Of a stretch of 31,279 nucleotides of DNA, positions 8,678 through 16,385 are shown piece after piece. The DNA comes from Candidatus Villigracilis adiacens (GTDB taxonomy: Bacteria > Chloroflexota > Anaerolineae > Anaerolineales > Villigracilaceae): contig JADJBU010000018.1 of NCBI GenBank assembly GCA_016703605.1, positions 1 through 31,279 of the forward strand, given 5' to 3'. The position numbers and the translations under genes were made by a program. Below the pieces are notes generated by a model. The model was not told the DNA's origin. It worked only from the letters and a program-made list of their open reading frames with translations, and ran no database searches. The number at the start of each line of letters is the position of its first letter. Within the stretch, counting starts at the first letter, position 1.

Positions 8678-9199
8678 GTGGAAATTTTTTTACAACTCTT
8701 CTGGACCTTCCTAAAAGTCAACCTGCTCAGCACCTCCGGCCCCGCCTCGGTGGGATTGTTGTATCACGAAGCGGTCGGTCGATTTGTCACAGAGGCGGAA
8801 TTTGTGCAGGCGGTTGGGTTTTCATCCGTCCTGCCGGGGAGCGACGCGCTTCAACTGGCAATGTACATCGGGTACGCCGCGGGCGGGGTGACGGGGGGAT
8901 TGGTGGCGCTCACCGCTTCGATCCTTCCGCCAACCCTCATCATCCTCGGTGTGACGATGATCCTGCACCGTCTGCGCCGCGAGGCATGGGTGGGCAGTTT
9001 TGTGGAGGGGTTGACTCCCGCCATCGCCGTGCTGATGGTCTTCACCGCCTGGAAAATATTCGAAAAAGGCGGCGGGATGAACTGGTTCGGCTGGGGAATT
9101 GCCCTGGCTAGTTTTGCCGCCATGTGGTTCAAGATTCCCGAACGCTTCGTCATTATCATCGCCGGCATCCTTGGCGTGATCTTTCTCTCCGCATCATGA
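8678..9199 (+). CDS. Half-size chromate-transporter-family protein, copy 1
   Basis: A 173-residue membrane protein of the CHR (ChrA) family, single-domain type. It has the amphipathic start F-L-K-V-N-L-L-S, a glycine-rich G-P-A-S-V-G-L-L motif, P-G-S-D-A-L-Q-L-A-M-Y-I-G-Y-A-A-G-G, a loop P-P-T-L, and four to five hydrophobic helices. Full-length ChrA proteins have two such halves; short versions work as pairs. The usual F-G-G-G and P-G-P motifs are altered here (S-G-P-A, P-G-S), so the true ion may not be chromate. The start codon is GTG, without a clear ribosome site. It overlaps the next copy by ATGA. Confidence 0.82.
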   Translation: MEIFLQLFWTFLKVNLLSTSGPASVGLLYHEAVGRFVTEAEFVQAVGFSSVLPGSDALQLAMYIGYAAGGVTGGLVALTASILPPTLIILGVTMILHRLRREAWVGSFVEGLTPAIAVLMVFTAWKIFEKGGGMNWFGWGIALASFAAMWFKIPERFVIIIAGILGVIFLSAS

Positions 9200-9717
9200 A
9201 CAAGTGGACGCAGTTATTTTGGATGTTTCTGAAGGTGAACCTGCTCTCGCCCTCGGGTCCCGCCTCGGTGGGATTGCTTTACAAAGAAGCAGTGGGGAGT
9301 ATCATGACCGAGGAGCGCTTCGTGGAGGCGGTCGGTTTCTCAAACTTTCTGCCCGGCAGTGAAGCGTTGAAACTGGCGATGTTCGTCGGGTATGCCGCGG
9401 GCGGGGTGCCGGGGGTCTTCATCGCATTGCTCGGCGCGGTATTGCCGCCCACGGTCATGATGTTCGTGGTGGCATTGATCTTGCAGCAGGTCCAGCATGA
9501 GGGCTGGCTGGAGGGATTCGTAAAGGGGATGAGTCCCGCTGTGGCAGCGTTGATCGTGCTGGTGGCGTGGGAATTGTTCCGCGTTGGGCGGACAAAGAGC
9601 ATCGGCAGGCGCACCCTTATCATCGCCGCCTTGAGCGCGATTGCCTTATGGTTCGATGTGCCGTCGCCGCTGGTCTTATTGGGCGCAGGAGTTTTGGGCG
9701 TGATTCTTTTCCGTTGA
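9196..9717 (+). CDS. Half-size chromate-transporter-family protein, copy 2
   Basis: A second 173-residue CHR-family protein, the same length as its neighbour and similar along its whole length (L-F-W-M-F-L-K-V-N-L-L-S, S-G-P-A-S-V-G-L-L-Y, F-L-P-G-S-E-A-L-K-L-A-M, G-Y-A-A-G-G-V). The ATG at 9196 overlaps the previous stop in an ATGA arrangement, which implies translational coupling and equal amounts; the longer frame opening at 9124 is not the likely start. The pair probably makes one antiparallel two-subunit transporter. Substrate unknown; chromate or sulfate is the family precedent. Confidence 0.82.
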   Translation: MNKWTQLFWMFLKVNLLSPSGPASVGLLYKEAVGSIMTEERFVEAVGFSNFLPGSEALKLAMFVGYAAGGVPGVFIALLGAVLPPTVMMFVVALILQQVQHEGWLEGFVKGMSPAVAALIVLVAWELFRVGRTKSIGRRTLIIAALSAIALWFDVPSPLVLLGAGVLGVILFR

Positions 9718-9730
9718 TGGGATTTATTCT

Positions 9731-10573
9731 ATGACCTCCGATATTTTGATCGTCACCAATGGCGCGAAGGAAAGCTTTCCCGCTGTCGAGCAGGGCGCAT
9801 GGCTGGCGGGTGTGTTGGATTCGCCGATCACGCTGCTTGGTATAAATGAAAGACCCGACCCTGCCGCGATTGATTCAGCCAACCCATTGGAGGCGGTGTT
9901 CGAGAAAGCCGTCGGCTTGTTTCAGGCGCAGGGCGTGAGATACAGGCTCGAGGTCCGCAATGGAAGCGCGGAGAAGGTGGCGAAGGAAGAATCGGTCAAA
10001 CACGACTCGGTTGTGGTGCTGGGTCCGCTTGGACGTCCGCAATTCCAGCGTTTGGTGACGGGGCGTTCGATCCGCACATTCATCGAAGAGTTGGAACAGC
10101 CCCTGTTCTATGTGCCTGAGACGCGCCTGCCTGTGAAGAAGGTTTTGATCAGCGTGGGCGGGCTGGGATACGATGTGAACGCGGAACATCTCGCCATGCA
10201 GGTTGCTGTGAAATGTGGCGCGGATGTGACCTTCCTTCACATTGTTCCGCCCATCGACCTGGATTACCCGACGGCGAAAGAAATGAACGAACACTGGCAA
10301 ACCCTGACCGAGACCGATACGCCGGTTGGACGAAGTCTGCGGCATTCGCTTGAAAACGCAAATGCGGCGGGCTTGACGGCTTCCGTCAGGGTCAGGCGCG
10401 GTAATGTCATCGAAGAAATATTTGCCGAGATGAACGGGGGGGATTACGACCTGCTGTGCATGGGGTCGTCGTACAGCGTGCATTCGCTGCGGCAGATGTA
10501 TTCGGCAAACGTCACCGCGGAGATCATGGAAAAGGTCCGCCGCCCGGTGATGACGGCGCGGTTTAGAAGTTGA
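9731..10573 (+). CDS. Universal stress protein with two UspA domains
   Basis: A 280-residue cytoplasmic protein built from two UspA-like domains (about 1-130 and 135-278). The second domain has V-K-K-V-L-I-S-V-G-G as first strand and ends with D-L-L-C-M-G-S-S-Y and R-R-P-V-M-T-A-R, the C-terminal UspA strand. The ATP-binding G-x2-G-x9-G-S/T motif is only partly visible, so nucleotide binding is uncertain. The gene lies 13 bases after the transporter pair and is probably in the same transcript. Confidence 0.85.
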   Translation: MTSDILIVTNGAKESFPAVEQGAWLAGVLDSPITLLGINERPDPAAIDSANPLEAVFEKAVGLFQAQGVRYRLEVRNGSAEKVAKEESVKHDSVVVLGPLGRPQFQRLVTGRSIRTFIEELEQPLFYVPETRLPVKKVLISVGGLGYDVNAEHLAMQVAVKCGADVTFLHIVPPIDLDYPTAKEMNEHWQTLTETDTPVGRSLRHSLENANAAGLTASVRVRRGNVIEEIFAEMNGGDYDLLCMGSSYSVHSLRQMYSANVTAEIMEKVRRPVMTARFRS

Positions 10574-10734
10574 TGGATTTGGAAAACAAGGGCGGGAGAG
10601 TTTGGAGTTTGAAATATGGTTGCAACATCGGGGGGGTTTTATGCTCCAAGATCAAGGACAATGAATGGATAATGCAATCGGTTAAATTCTTAAGGCAATG
10701 CGTTATTCATAGGTCGAAAACCGGCTCTCGTTCT

Positions 10735-10764
10735 TTCGACAAATGAATTTTGTCTTGTTATACT
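10735..10764 (+). promoter_or_regulatory. Putative promoter of the exonuclease-WYL gene, probably leaderless transcript
   Basis: TTCGAC (10735-10740) and TATACT (10759-10764) are separated by 18 bases, a good match to a housekeeping sigma promoter, with a TGT just before the -10. The expected transcript start coincides with the ATG at 10771, so the mRNA would have no leader. No Shine-Dalgarno site is present, which agrees. Confidence 0.5.
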
Positions 10765-10770
10765 CGCCTC

Positions 10771-11580
10771 ATGCTTGAACTCTCCAACACCCGTTTTGTT
10801 TTTTTGGATATCGAAACCACCGGGCTTTCCCCCTGGTTCGGAGACCGGATCTGCCAGATCGCCGCGATCGTCACCGAAGGCAAACGCATCAAGCGGACCC
10901 TTGACCTGCTCCTCGACCCCGAGCGTGACCTGTCGCCGTCGGCGGTTCACGTCAACGGACTGGACGTCCAGTCACTGAAGGGCAAGCCGCGCTTTGCAGA
11001 CGTTGCCGACGAGGTCGGGCTGGCGCTGGGCGAGGGGATCATTGTTTGCCATAACGCCAAATTCGACATTCAATTCCTCGATAACGAATATCGAAAACTG
11101 GGCAGAACCATCGAACTTCCCAACCTGATCGACACGCTCCTGATGGCGCGCGATCATTACGACCTGCCTTCCTACAGCCTGAGCCATCTTGCGCGCGATT
11201 TTCAACTCGCCACCTATATCCACGGTTCGCGCGCCTTCGCCGACGCCGTCACCATGAAAAACCTTTTCTTCACCATGGTCGACGCGCTCAAGACCGTGGA
11301 CAAATCCCTCGACGACCTGATCGGCATCTATAATTCTCCCGCCTGGCCCCGCGAGGGGATCTACCTTCCCACCGAGCTGAGCGAAGCCATCCACAGCGGA
11401 AAACGCCTGTTCATCCAATACATGGACAAGGACGGCGACGCCTCCGAACGCTGGATCACGCCCAAGGAGGTCATCGGGTTATCCGATTACCTGTACCTTC
11501 AGGCATTTTGTCATACGCGCAATGCCGAGCGCACCTTCCGGCTCGACAGAATCATGAAGGTGGAAACCAATGGATCATGA
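10771..11580 (+). CDS. DnaQ-like 3'-5' exonuclease fused to a WYL domain
   Basis: A 269-residue protein. The N-terminal half (about 1-175) is a DEDDh exonuclease: F-L-D-I-E-T-T-G-L (ExoI), C-H-N-A-K-F-D-I-Q-F-L (ExoII) and H-G-S-R-A-F-A-D-A (ExoIII, His and Asp). The C-terminal part (about 195-265) matches a WYL domain: L-S-E-A-I-H-S-G-K-R-L-F-I-Q-Y, then R-W-I-T-P-K-E-V, Y-L-Q-A-F-C-H and R-T-F-R-L-D-R-I. WYL domains sense ligands or nucleic acids in DNA-damage and defence regulators. The ATG at 10771 is preferred over an upstream TTG because of the promoter position. A strong terminator follows. Confidence 0.85.
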   Translation: MLELSNTRFVFLDIETTGLSPWFGDRICQIAAIVTEGKRIKRTLDLLLDPERDLSPSAVHVNGLDVQSLKGKPRFADVADEVGLALGEGIIVCHNAKFDIQFLDNEYRKLGRTIELPNLIDTLLMARDHYDLPSYSLSHLARDFQLATYIHGSRAFADAVTMKNLFFTMVDALKTVDKSLDDLIGIYNSPAWPREGIYLPTELSEAIHSGKRLFIQYMDKDGDASERWITPKEVIGLSDYLYLQAFCHTRNAERTFRLDRIMKVETNGS

Positions 11581-11604
11581 ATCCCATATCTCTTACTGAA
11601 CATC

Positions 11605-11638
11605 AACCGGATGAACATCGAGCCATCCGGTTTTTTTT
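11605..11638 (+). terminator. Rho-independent terminator after the exonuclease-WYL gene
   Basis: AACCGGATG (11605-11613) pairs with CATCCGGTT (11624-11632), followed by an uninterrupted run of T to 11638. It lies 25 bases after the stop codon and ends the plus-strand unit. Confidence 0.85.
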
Positions 11639-12096
11639 ATCTTATCCCGTTTCATTCGAAAATCTTTTTATTGGAATAACGGAGTCCAAAGTCTCCAGGC
11701 GCTGGAGCAAGCGGAGATGCCGCCATCACTGCCCGACTCCATCCAAACCTGTTTTCGCATTAGTTCTCCGGGGAAGACCCAAAATTCATGCGTGCGCTGC
11801 AGCGGTTGTTTTGCCCAAACGGGCATGATCTTTCTTAAAAACATTAAATTCCTTAAAAACCTTAATGACCGCGGCGCATCTTTTCGAAAAGATATGATTT
11901 GTACATGAAAATATTTTAAGATAAAAACATGTTGAAAAACCTTTACATAAAACAATAGTTGTATAAAATAATAATGTAATAACAATATACTTGATTGATA
12001 CATCATCGAATCGTTTATCGTTATTGGTTGTAATCATGCAAGCGAATCAAAATTGTGCTACGCCAGTAGAACAGGATTGATAAACAAGAGAGATAC
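11639..12096. other. Gene-free, AT-rich stretch upstream of the ATP-grasp gene
   Basis: No ORF here looks real. From about 11830 to 12040 the base composition drops sharply to AT-rich, unlike the flanking genes, which suggests either a strong regulatory region or a foreign remnant. Several TATA-like hexamers occur between 11950 and 12010, but I cannot choose one with a good partner. Confidence 0.4.
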
Positions 12097-12112
12097 GAAA
12101 AAAGGAAAACTC

Positions 12113-13132
12113 ATGTACATCTGCGTATTGACAAGCACGCCGGACGAGAACGACATACCGTACGATCCATCGCCCTATATGAATGGATACCGATGGAAGC
12201 AGCATCACGTGGAGCCGACCCAGGTCGAAAAACAGATCAAACAATTGATGAACGAAGGCGTCGATGTGTTCGTCAATTTATGCGACGGCACGCCCGACGA
12301 CGCGCTTTCAGGCATTGCGCTGGTCAAGGCGCTCGAAAAATATAACGCCGCGTTTACCGGCGCCGATTCAAAGTTCTTCGACCCCACCCGCGATGAAATG
12401 AAGGACGCCGCCAGGCGCGTTTCCGTTCCCACGCCAAGTTGGGCATTTGCCGGCAAGGCGGAGGATGCTGAGAAGATCGCCAAACGCTTGAAATTCCCCA
12501 TGCTGGTCAAACCGGCGCATGGATACGCCAGCGTCGGCATCCGCCGCAACTCGCGCGTTTCGACCTTGGACGAATTGCGCGAACAGGTAAAACTTTCTGT
12601 CGCCGAATTCGGGCGCGCATTGGTCGAAGAATTTATTGAAGGACGCGAGTTTACCTGCCTTGTGGCGGAAAACCCCTCCAACCCGAACAAGCCCTACACC
12701 TATACGCCGGTCGAGTTCATCTTCCCGGAGGGCGAATCCTTCAAACACTACGACATGAAATGGGTGGATTACGAAAAGATGTCCGTTGCGGTGGTCACCG
12801 ATCCGCGCATCGAAAAGACCCTGCGTGAACAGACTGTGCGCGTCTTCAAGGAGCTTGGCGGCAACGGCTACGCCCGCTGCGACTATCGCATGGATGCGGA
12901 GGGCGCGATCCAGATGCTCGAGATCAACCCCAACTGCGGCATCTTCTACCCGCCGACAGAACCAGGGTCTGCCGACTTTTCGTTGTTGAACGACCCGACC
13001 GCCAACCACACCAAGTTCATGAAGTTGATCGTCCGCAACGCGCAATACCGCCAGACGCGCGTCGCCGCGGAACGCATCATCAAACGCCAGCAGCGCAAGC
13101 GCGTGCCCGTCGAACAGATGGCGTACACTTAA
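12113..13132 (+). CDS. ATP-grasp ligase, D-alanine--D-alanine ligase-like
   Basis: A 339-residue protein with an ATP-grasp fold. Visible motifs are the ATP-binding lysine strand F-P-M-L-V-K-P, the glycine-rich G-Y-A-S-V-G-I, the adenine-contact strand A-L-V-E-E-F-I-E-G-R-E-F-T, and the metal-binding M-L-E-I-N-P-N-C-G-I. Ddl enzymes join amino acids using ATP for peptidoglycan. Here the N-terminal domain and the E-I-N-P-N-C-G variant of the usual N-x-x-P-G differ, so an ATP-dependent carboxylate-amine ligase of unknown substrate is the safer call. The ATG at 12113 is chosen over the frame start at 12053 because AAAGGAAA lies just upstream. It stands alone, converging on ftsK. Confidence 0.8.
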   Translation: MYICVLTSTPDENDIPYDPSPYMNGYRWKQHHVEPTQVEKQIKQLMNEGVDVFVNLCDGTPDDALSGIALVKALEKYNAAFTGADSKFFDPTRDEMKDAARRVSVPTPSWAFAGKAEDAEKIAKRLKFPMLVKPAHGYASVGIRRNSRVSTLDELREQVKLSVAEFGRALVEEFIEGREFTCLVAENPSNPNKPYTYTPVEFIFPEGESFKHYDMKWVDYEKMSVAVVTDPRIEKTLREQTVRVFKELGGNGYARCDYRMDAEGAIQMLEINPNCGIFYPPTEPGSADFSLLNDPTANHTKFMKLIVRNAQYRQTRVAAERIIKRQQRKRVPVEQMAYT

Positions 13133-13137
13133 AAAAC

Positions 13138-13282
13138 ATTTTTGGTAACTGCTCAGCCCGTCATTTCGACGAGCGCCAGCGAGGAGAAATCCAGCGCAAT
13201 ATTGAGGAAGATTTCTCGTGGCGCCTCGCGCCACTCGAAATGACAGGGCAGAGATGCAAATGCCTGAGCAGTTACCATTTTT
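13138..13282. mobile_element. MITE-like nested palindrome with 13-bp terminal inverted repeats and possible 6-bp target duplication
   Basis: GGTAACTGCTCAG (13144-13156) is repeated inverted as CTGAGCAGTTACC (13264-13276). Inside, GTCATTTCGA (13159) pairs with TCGAAATGAC (13237), and GAGAAAT with ATTTCTC. ATTTTT directly flanks both ends (13138-13143 and 13277-13282), as expected for a duplicated target. At about 133 bp, with no coding capacity, it fits a miniature element; the low-complexity flank makes the target duplication less certain. Confidence 0.55.
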
Positions 13283-13284
13283 GA

Positions 13285-13327
13285 AAAAAAAGAAAACACC
13301 CCGAAGCCTGGATTTCGGGGTGTTTTC
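13285..13327 (-). terminator. Terminator of ftsK, possibly two-way with the ATP-grasp gene
   Basis: GAAAACACCCCGAA (13292-13305) pairs perfectly with TTCGGGGTGTTTTC (13314-13327). On the minus strand the hairpin is followed by a run of T, giving a strong terminator 50 bases after the ftsK stop. On the plus strand the stem ends in TTTT, so it may also stop transcripts of the convergent ATP-grasp gene. Confidence 0.85.
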
Positions 13328-13378
13328 ATTAATGCAGTTTGGACTCTGGAAGTTCTGCTTCCCGAAGCGTAATTCGAG

Positions 13379-15709
13379 TTATTTCCCCGGCTCGCTTTGC
13401 GGCGGCGGGGTGTCTCCATAATCCAGCACCTGACGCATTTGGGTGGCGCCTTCGGGTGGACCGACGATCTTTTTGTCTTCCATTGTATCCATCAGGCGCG
13501 AGGCGCGGGTGTAACCGATTCGCAGCCTGCGTTGCAGCATGGACACCGAGCCTTTGCCTTCCTTGCGCACAATCGCCACGGCTTCATCGAATAACGGGTC
13601 GCCGCTGACCTTTTGAGTCTCTTCCCAGAGGGGCGCCTGCTTGAGCGGGACATTCTCAGGAATGGTTTCATGCGGCGCGCCGCCCGCAGCGACGTAGGGA
13701 TTGGTGTTCCCTGCCTGGTCGCGCCAGTAATCGACCAGTTTATGAATCTCATGGTCTGAGACGAAGACTCCCTGCAAACGGGCGGGAGCGGGCGCATCGG
13801 GAGCCTGATAGAGCATATCGCCGCGCCCGAGCAGCCGCTCCGCGCCGGGCTGGTCGAGGATCACGCGGCTGTCTGTATTCGACGCGACGGCAAACGCAAT
13901 GCGCGCCGGGAAATTGGCTTTGATCAGACCCGTCACCACATCCACAGAGGGGCGCTGGGTGGCGAGGATCATGTGAATGCCGGTGGCGCGCGCCAGTTGG
14001 GCGAGGCGGGTGATGGTCTTTTCGGTCTCGTCCGGCGCGATCATCATCAGGTCTGCCAGTTCGTCAATGACGATGACGAGGAAGGGAAGTTTTTTCTGCC
14101 CCTGCAATTTCATTTTGGCGTTGTAATCGGTGATATTGCGCGAGCCGATCTGGGCGAACATGTGATAGCGCTTGTCCATTTCACGCGTGATCCATTGCAG
14201 CGCCCCAATGACGCGCTCCATCTCGACCACCACGGGACCCAGCAAATGAGGCACGCCGTTGTAACCGGTCAATTCCACGCGTTTGGGGTCCACCAAAACC
14301 AGTCGCAGGTCGTCGGGCGTGTGATACAGCAGCATACAGGTCAGGATCGAGTTGACGCATACCGATTTACCGGAGCCGGTCGTTCCGGCGATGAGCATAT
14401 GCGGCATGTTCTCGATGCTGGCAATGGATGGCAGACCCGCCACGTCGCGCCCGAGCGCAAAGGCAAGCGGTTTTTTGTAGTTCTTGAAGACCTCGCCCTC
14501 CAGAATATCGCGCAGGGCAACGCGCGTCATCTCTTCGTTTGGAACTTCGATGCCGACGTAACTATGCCCCGGCACCGGAGCCTGGATGCGGATGCGCGGC
14601 GCCGCCAATGCCAATGCGAGGTCGTCGGCGAGGGATGCAATTTTGCTGACGCGGACTCTCGTCCGCACCCCGCCTCTGGACTCAAGAAAGAGCGGCTCGA
14701 CCCCAAATTGCGTGATCGTCGGTCCGCGGCTGATCGCCACCACCTGCGCTGGCGCGCCGAAGGATGCAAGCGTGTCTTCGATGAGACGGGCGCGTTGTTG
14801 AATGAAATCTTCGTTGGTGGTTGTTTCGCCGCCGGGGTCGAGGATGTCTGTGAGGTCGGGCAGTTTCCATTCGATGATGTGCTGTCCGCTGCGGGTTTGG
14901 ATGGGCTGGGCGGGGACGGGGACCGTCTGCACGGCAGGCATGGCGGAGGAATCTATGGGGGTGAGTCCGTTTGCGAGGGGAGAATCAGGCACGGGCGGAG
15001 TCGGAACCGCGATGGGGCGGCGGAGAATCTCCCGCAGTTTGCGAGTCAGGGGGGTGAGCCAGAAGAAGAGTTCAGCGACGGGTTTGTCGAGGGTGACGGC
15101 GACTGCGATGATGAGCCATGCGATCATTAAGATGAACAGTCCGCTGCCGCCCAGCCATAGCAGGGAGTAGGAGTAAAGACGCGAGCCAATTGCGCCGCCG
15201 CCCTGGCCGGCTAATGCAATCGATTCGGCGGTTTCGCGGGTGGCGCCGGTGAGGATGTGAAACAAGGTGAGAAGCCAGAAGAAAAGGAGGAGGCTGCCGA
15301 CCACCCGTTCTGTGGTGAGGGGCGGGATGCGTTCGATTTTGCGCAGGACCAGCCACAAGCCAAAGAGCATCAAGCCGATGGGCAGGATGTAAACGCCCCA
15401 TCCAAACAACTGGGCGAGGCGGCGGATGATTTCACCGATGATGGCGGAGCGGTTGGCGGAGATCAGACCCAATAGGATGACAAGACCGATGAATGCAAGG
15501 ATGATGCCGGTTACATCCAGTTTTCGTTCGGGGGAGAGTTTTTCCCACCAGGACGCTTCGCGTTGCGGGGGAGGAGGGGCAGGCGGCGGGCTTTTTTGTT
15601 TTGTCCCGCTTTTCGCAGGCGCAGGTAACCCGCCCTTTTTGCCGGCAAGGGTTTTGCCCGCGGGCTTGGCGCTTTTTTTTTGATTTGCGAAGGGTTTGAG
15701 GAGGGGCAT
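13379..15709 (-). CDS. ftsK: DNA translocase FtsK/SpoIIIE
   Basis: A 776-residue membrane-bound DNA pump that clears chromosome ends from the closing septum and activates dimer resolution. It has a basic Pro/Lys-rich start, four membrane helices (about residues 67-87, 103-123, 138-155 and 185-210), a short linker, and the RecA-like motor with Walker A G-T-T-G-S-G-K-S (442-449) and Walker B L-V-I-V-I-D-E-L-A-D (about 544-553). The C-terminal gamma winged helix is complete (D-P-L-F-D-E-A-V, then S-V-S-M-L-Q-R-R-L-R-I-G-Y-x-R-A). The linker is short, as in SpoIIIE-type proteins. No ribosome site is visible. An extended -10 element lies upstream. Confidence 0.96.
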   Translation of the reverse strand: MPLLKPFANQKKSAKPAGKTLAGKKGGLPAPAKSGTKQKSPPPAPPPPQREASWWEKLSPERKLDVTGIILAFIGLVILLGLISANRSAIIGEIIRRLAQLFGWGVYILPIGLMLFGLWLVLRKIERIPPLTTERVVGSLLLFFWLLTLFHILTGATRETAESIALAGQGGGAIGSRLYSYSLLWLGGSGLFILMIAWLIIAVAVTLDKPVAELFFWLTPLTRKLREILRRPIAVPTPPVPDSPLANGLTPIDSSAMPAVQTVPVPAQPIQTRSGQHIIEWKLPDLTDILDPGGETTTNEDFIQQRARLIEDTLASFGAPAQVVAISRGPTITQFGVEPLFLESRGGVRTRVRVSKIASLADDLALALAAPRIRIQAPVPGHSYVGIEVPNEEMTRVALRDILEGEVFKNYKKPLAFALGRDVAGLPSIASIENMPHMLIAGTTGSGKSVCVNSILTCMLLYHTPDDLRLVLVDPKRVELTGYNGVPHLLGPVVVEMERVIGALQWITREMDKRYHMFAQIGSRNITDYNAKMKLQGQKKLPFLVIVIDELADLMMIAPDETEKTITRLAQLARATGIHMILATQRPSVDVVTGLIKANFPARIAFAVASNTDSRVILDQPGAERLLGRGDMLYQAPDAPAPARLQGVFVSDHEIHKLVDYWRDQAGNTNPYVAAGGAPHETIPENVPLKQAPLWEETQKVSGDPLFDEAVAIVRKEGKGSVSMLQRRLRIGYTRASRLMDTMEDKKIVGPPEGATQMRQVLDYGDTPPPQSEPGK

Positions 15710-15761
15710 GATACGCGGCGCTTGATACGTAATGCGTAAAGGGGGTGTTTACGTTCGAGTC

Positions 15762-15770
15762 ATTATAGCA
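15762..15770 (-). promoter_or_regulatory. Extended -10 promoter of ftsK
   Basis: On the minus strand TGCTATAAT is a perfect extended -10 element, about 53 bases before the ftsK start. No clear -35 hexamer is seen, which is acceptable for extended -10 promoters. The leader of about 45 bases lacks a Shine-Dalgarno motif. Confidence 0.6.
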
Positions 15771-16037
15771 CAAATGGTCTGTTTATCTATTTGCCGCCTG
15801 TTCAGGGTGTGCAGGCAAAGGTGTCAGTTTGGACTGCAAAATCTCCCGATTTTGCTTGAAGGCCGGGATATGCGGCTTTCGACTCCGCGCCTGTTTTTAC
15901 CACTGAAGGCACAGGGACCACAGAGAAAACCACTTGTTAATCTCAGTGGACTCTGTGATCTGTGGTGAAAAATCCCTGCACAAAAATGTCGCCACGGCGC
16001 CACGCGATGCAGGGATTTAACTTGTAAGCGCCTAGGA
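15771..16037. other. Gene-free stretch with degenerate palindromic repeats
   Basis: GCAAAATC (15836) pairs with GATTTTGC (15848), forming a short hairpin. From about 15894 to 15973 lies an imperfect palindrome of the 'ACCACAGAG...CTCTGTG...TGTGGTGAAAA' type, a low-complexity repeat family seen in many environmental bacterial genomes. No coding sequence was recognised. Confidence 0.5.
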
Positions 16038-16133
16038 TTACAGCGCAAGGTTGTTCCCTGCGCCGGGGACGGCGGCTTTGAGCGTGACATTGCGCTGTAA
16101 TACTAATGAGTTCTGGAATGGTTTCTCCGCCAT
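16038..16133 (-). CDS. Possible 31-residue peptide downstream of the RiPP-leader-like gene
   Basis: An ATG at 16133 opens 31 codons ending in TAA at 16038: M-A-E-K-P-F-Q-N-S-L and then a tail rich in small residues, K-A-A-V-P-G-A-G-N-N-L-A-L. It begins 38 bases after the stop of the 66-residue gene. A loose GCGGGG purine stretch precedes the start. A perfect 12-bp inverted repeat (16037-16048 with 16090-16101) lies inside it. It could be a peptide product, a core peptide encoded apart from its leader, or chance. Confidence 0.3.
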   Translation of the reverse strand: MAEKPFQNSLVLQRNVTLKAAVPGAGNNLAL

Positions 16134-16171
16134 GGTCAACCCCGCTTCGGCTTTGTTTTGGTCCGAGTCAT

Positions 16172-16372
16172 TCAGTTTTTTGCAGTTGGGTCTTCCTGAC
16201 CGGGGAGGGCGTTTTCGAATTCGGCGCGCGATATGCTTTTGATTTTGGCGATCTCCTCGGCGGTCAGGTCGAAGCCCGCCAGCGCGGCGTCGGGGTTGGC
16301 GAAAAGCATATCTGCGAAAGTCGTGTCGCTCATGGCGCGGGTGAGAACGGCTTCAATGGCTTGGGCAGACAT
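16172..16372 (-). CDS. RiPP-leader-like small protein (NHLP/Os1348 or Franean1_4349 type)
   Basis: A 66-residue acidic protein: M-S-A-Q-A-I-E-A-V-L at the start, then D-T-T-F-A-D-M-L-F-A-N-P-D-A-A-L, and D-L-T-A-E-E-I-A-K-I near residue 40. That order (helix, D-x-x-F, N-P-D-A-A-L, L-T-x-E-E) is the pattern of nitrile-hydratase-like or Nif11-like leader peptides found in precursors of ribosomal natural products, many of them orphans in Chloroflexota. The tail after residue 50 is short (A-L-P-G-Q-E-D-P-T-A-K-N), with no Cys and a single Thr, so no obvious core. No modification enzyme is nearby. An AGGATA ribosome site precedes the ATG. Confidence 0.6.
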   Translation of the reverse strand: MSAQAIEAVLTRAMSDTTFADMLFANPDAALAGFDLTAEEIAKIKSISRAEFENALPGQEDPTAKN

Positions 16373-16385
16373 GGGTATCCTGTAA

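Noticed and set aside
8678..9717. Tandem transporter genes as an assembly duplication
   Set aside because: The two proteins differ at many positions and end differently, so they are old paralogues.
11668..12006. Minus-strand ORF of 112 residues in the AT-rich gap
   Set aside because: Low-complexity hydrophobic/aromatic text from AT-rich DNA, no ribosome site, no family likeness.
12368..13234. Minus-strand ORF of 288 residues
   Set aside because: Antisense shadow of the ATP-grasp gene, which has full motifs and a ribosome site.
13973..15130. Plus-strand ORF of 385 residues
   Set aside because: Antisense to ftsK, rich in His/Arg/Gln as expected from a GC-rich shadow frame, with no recognisable motif.
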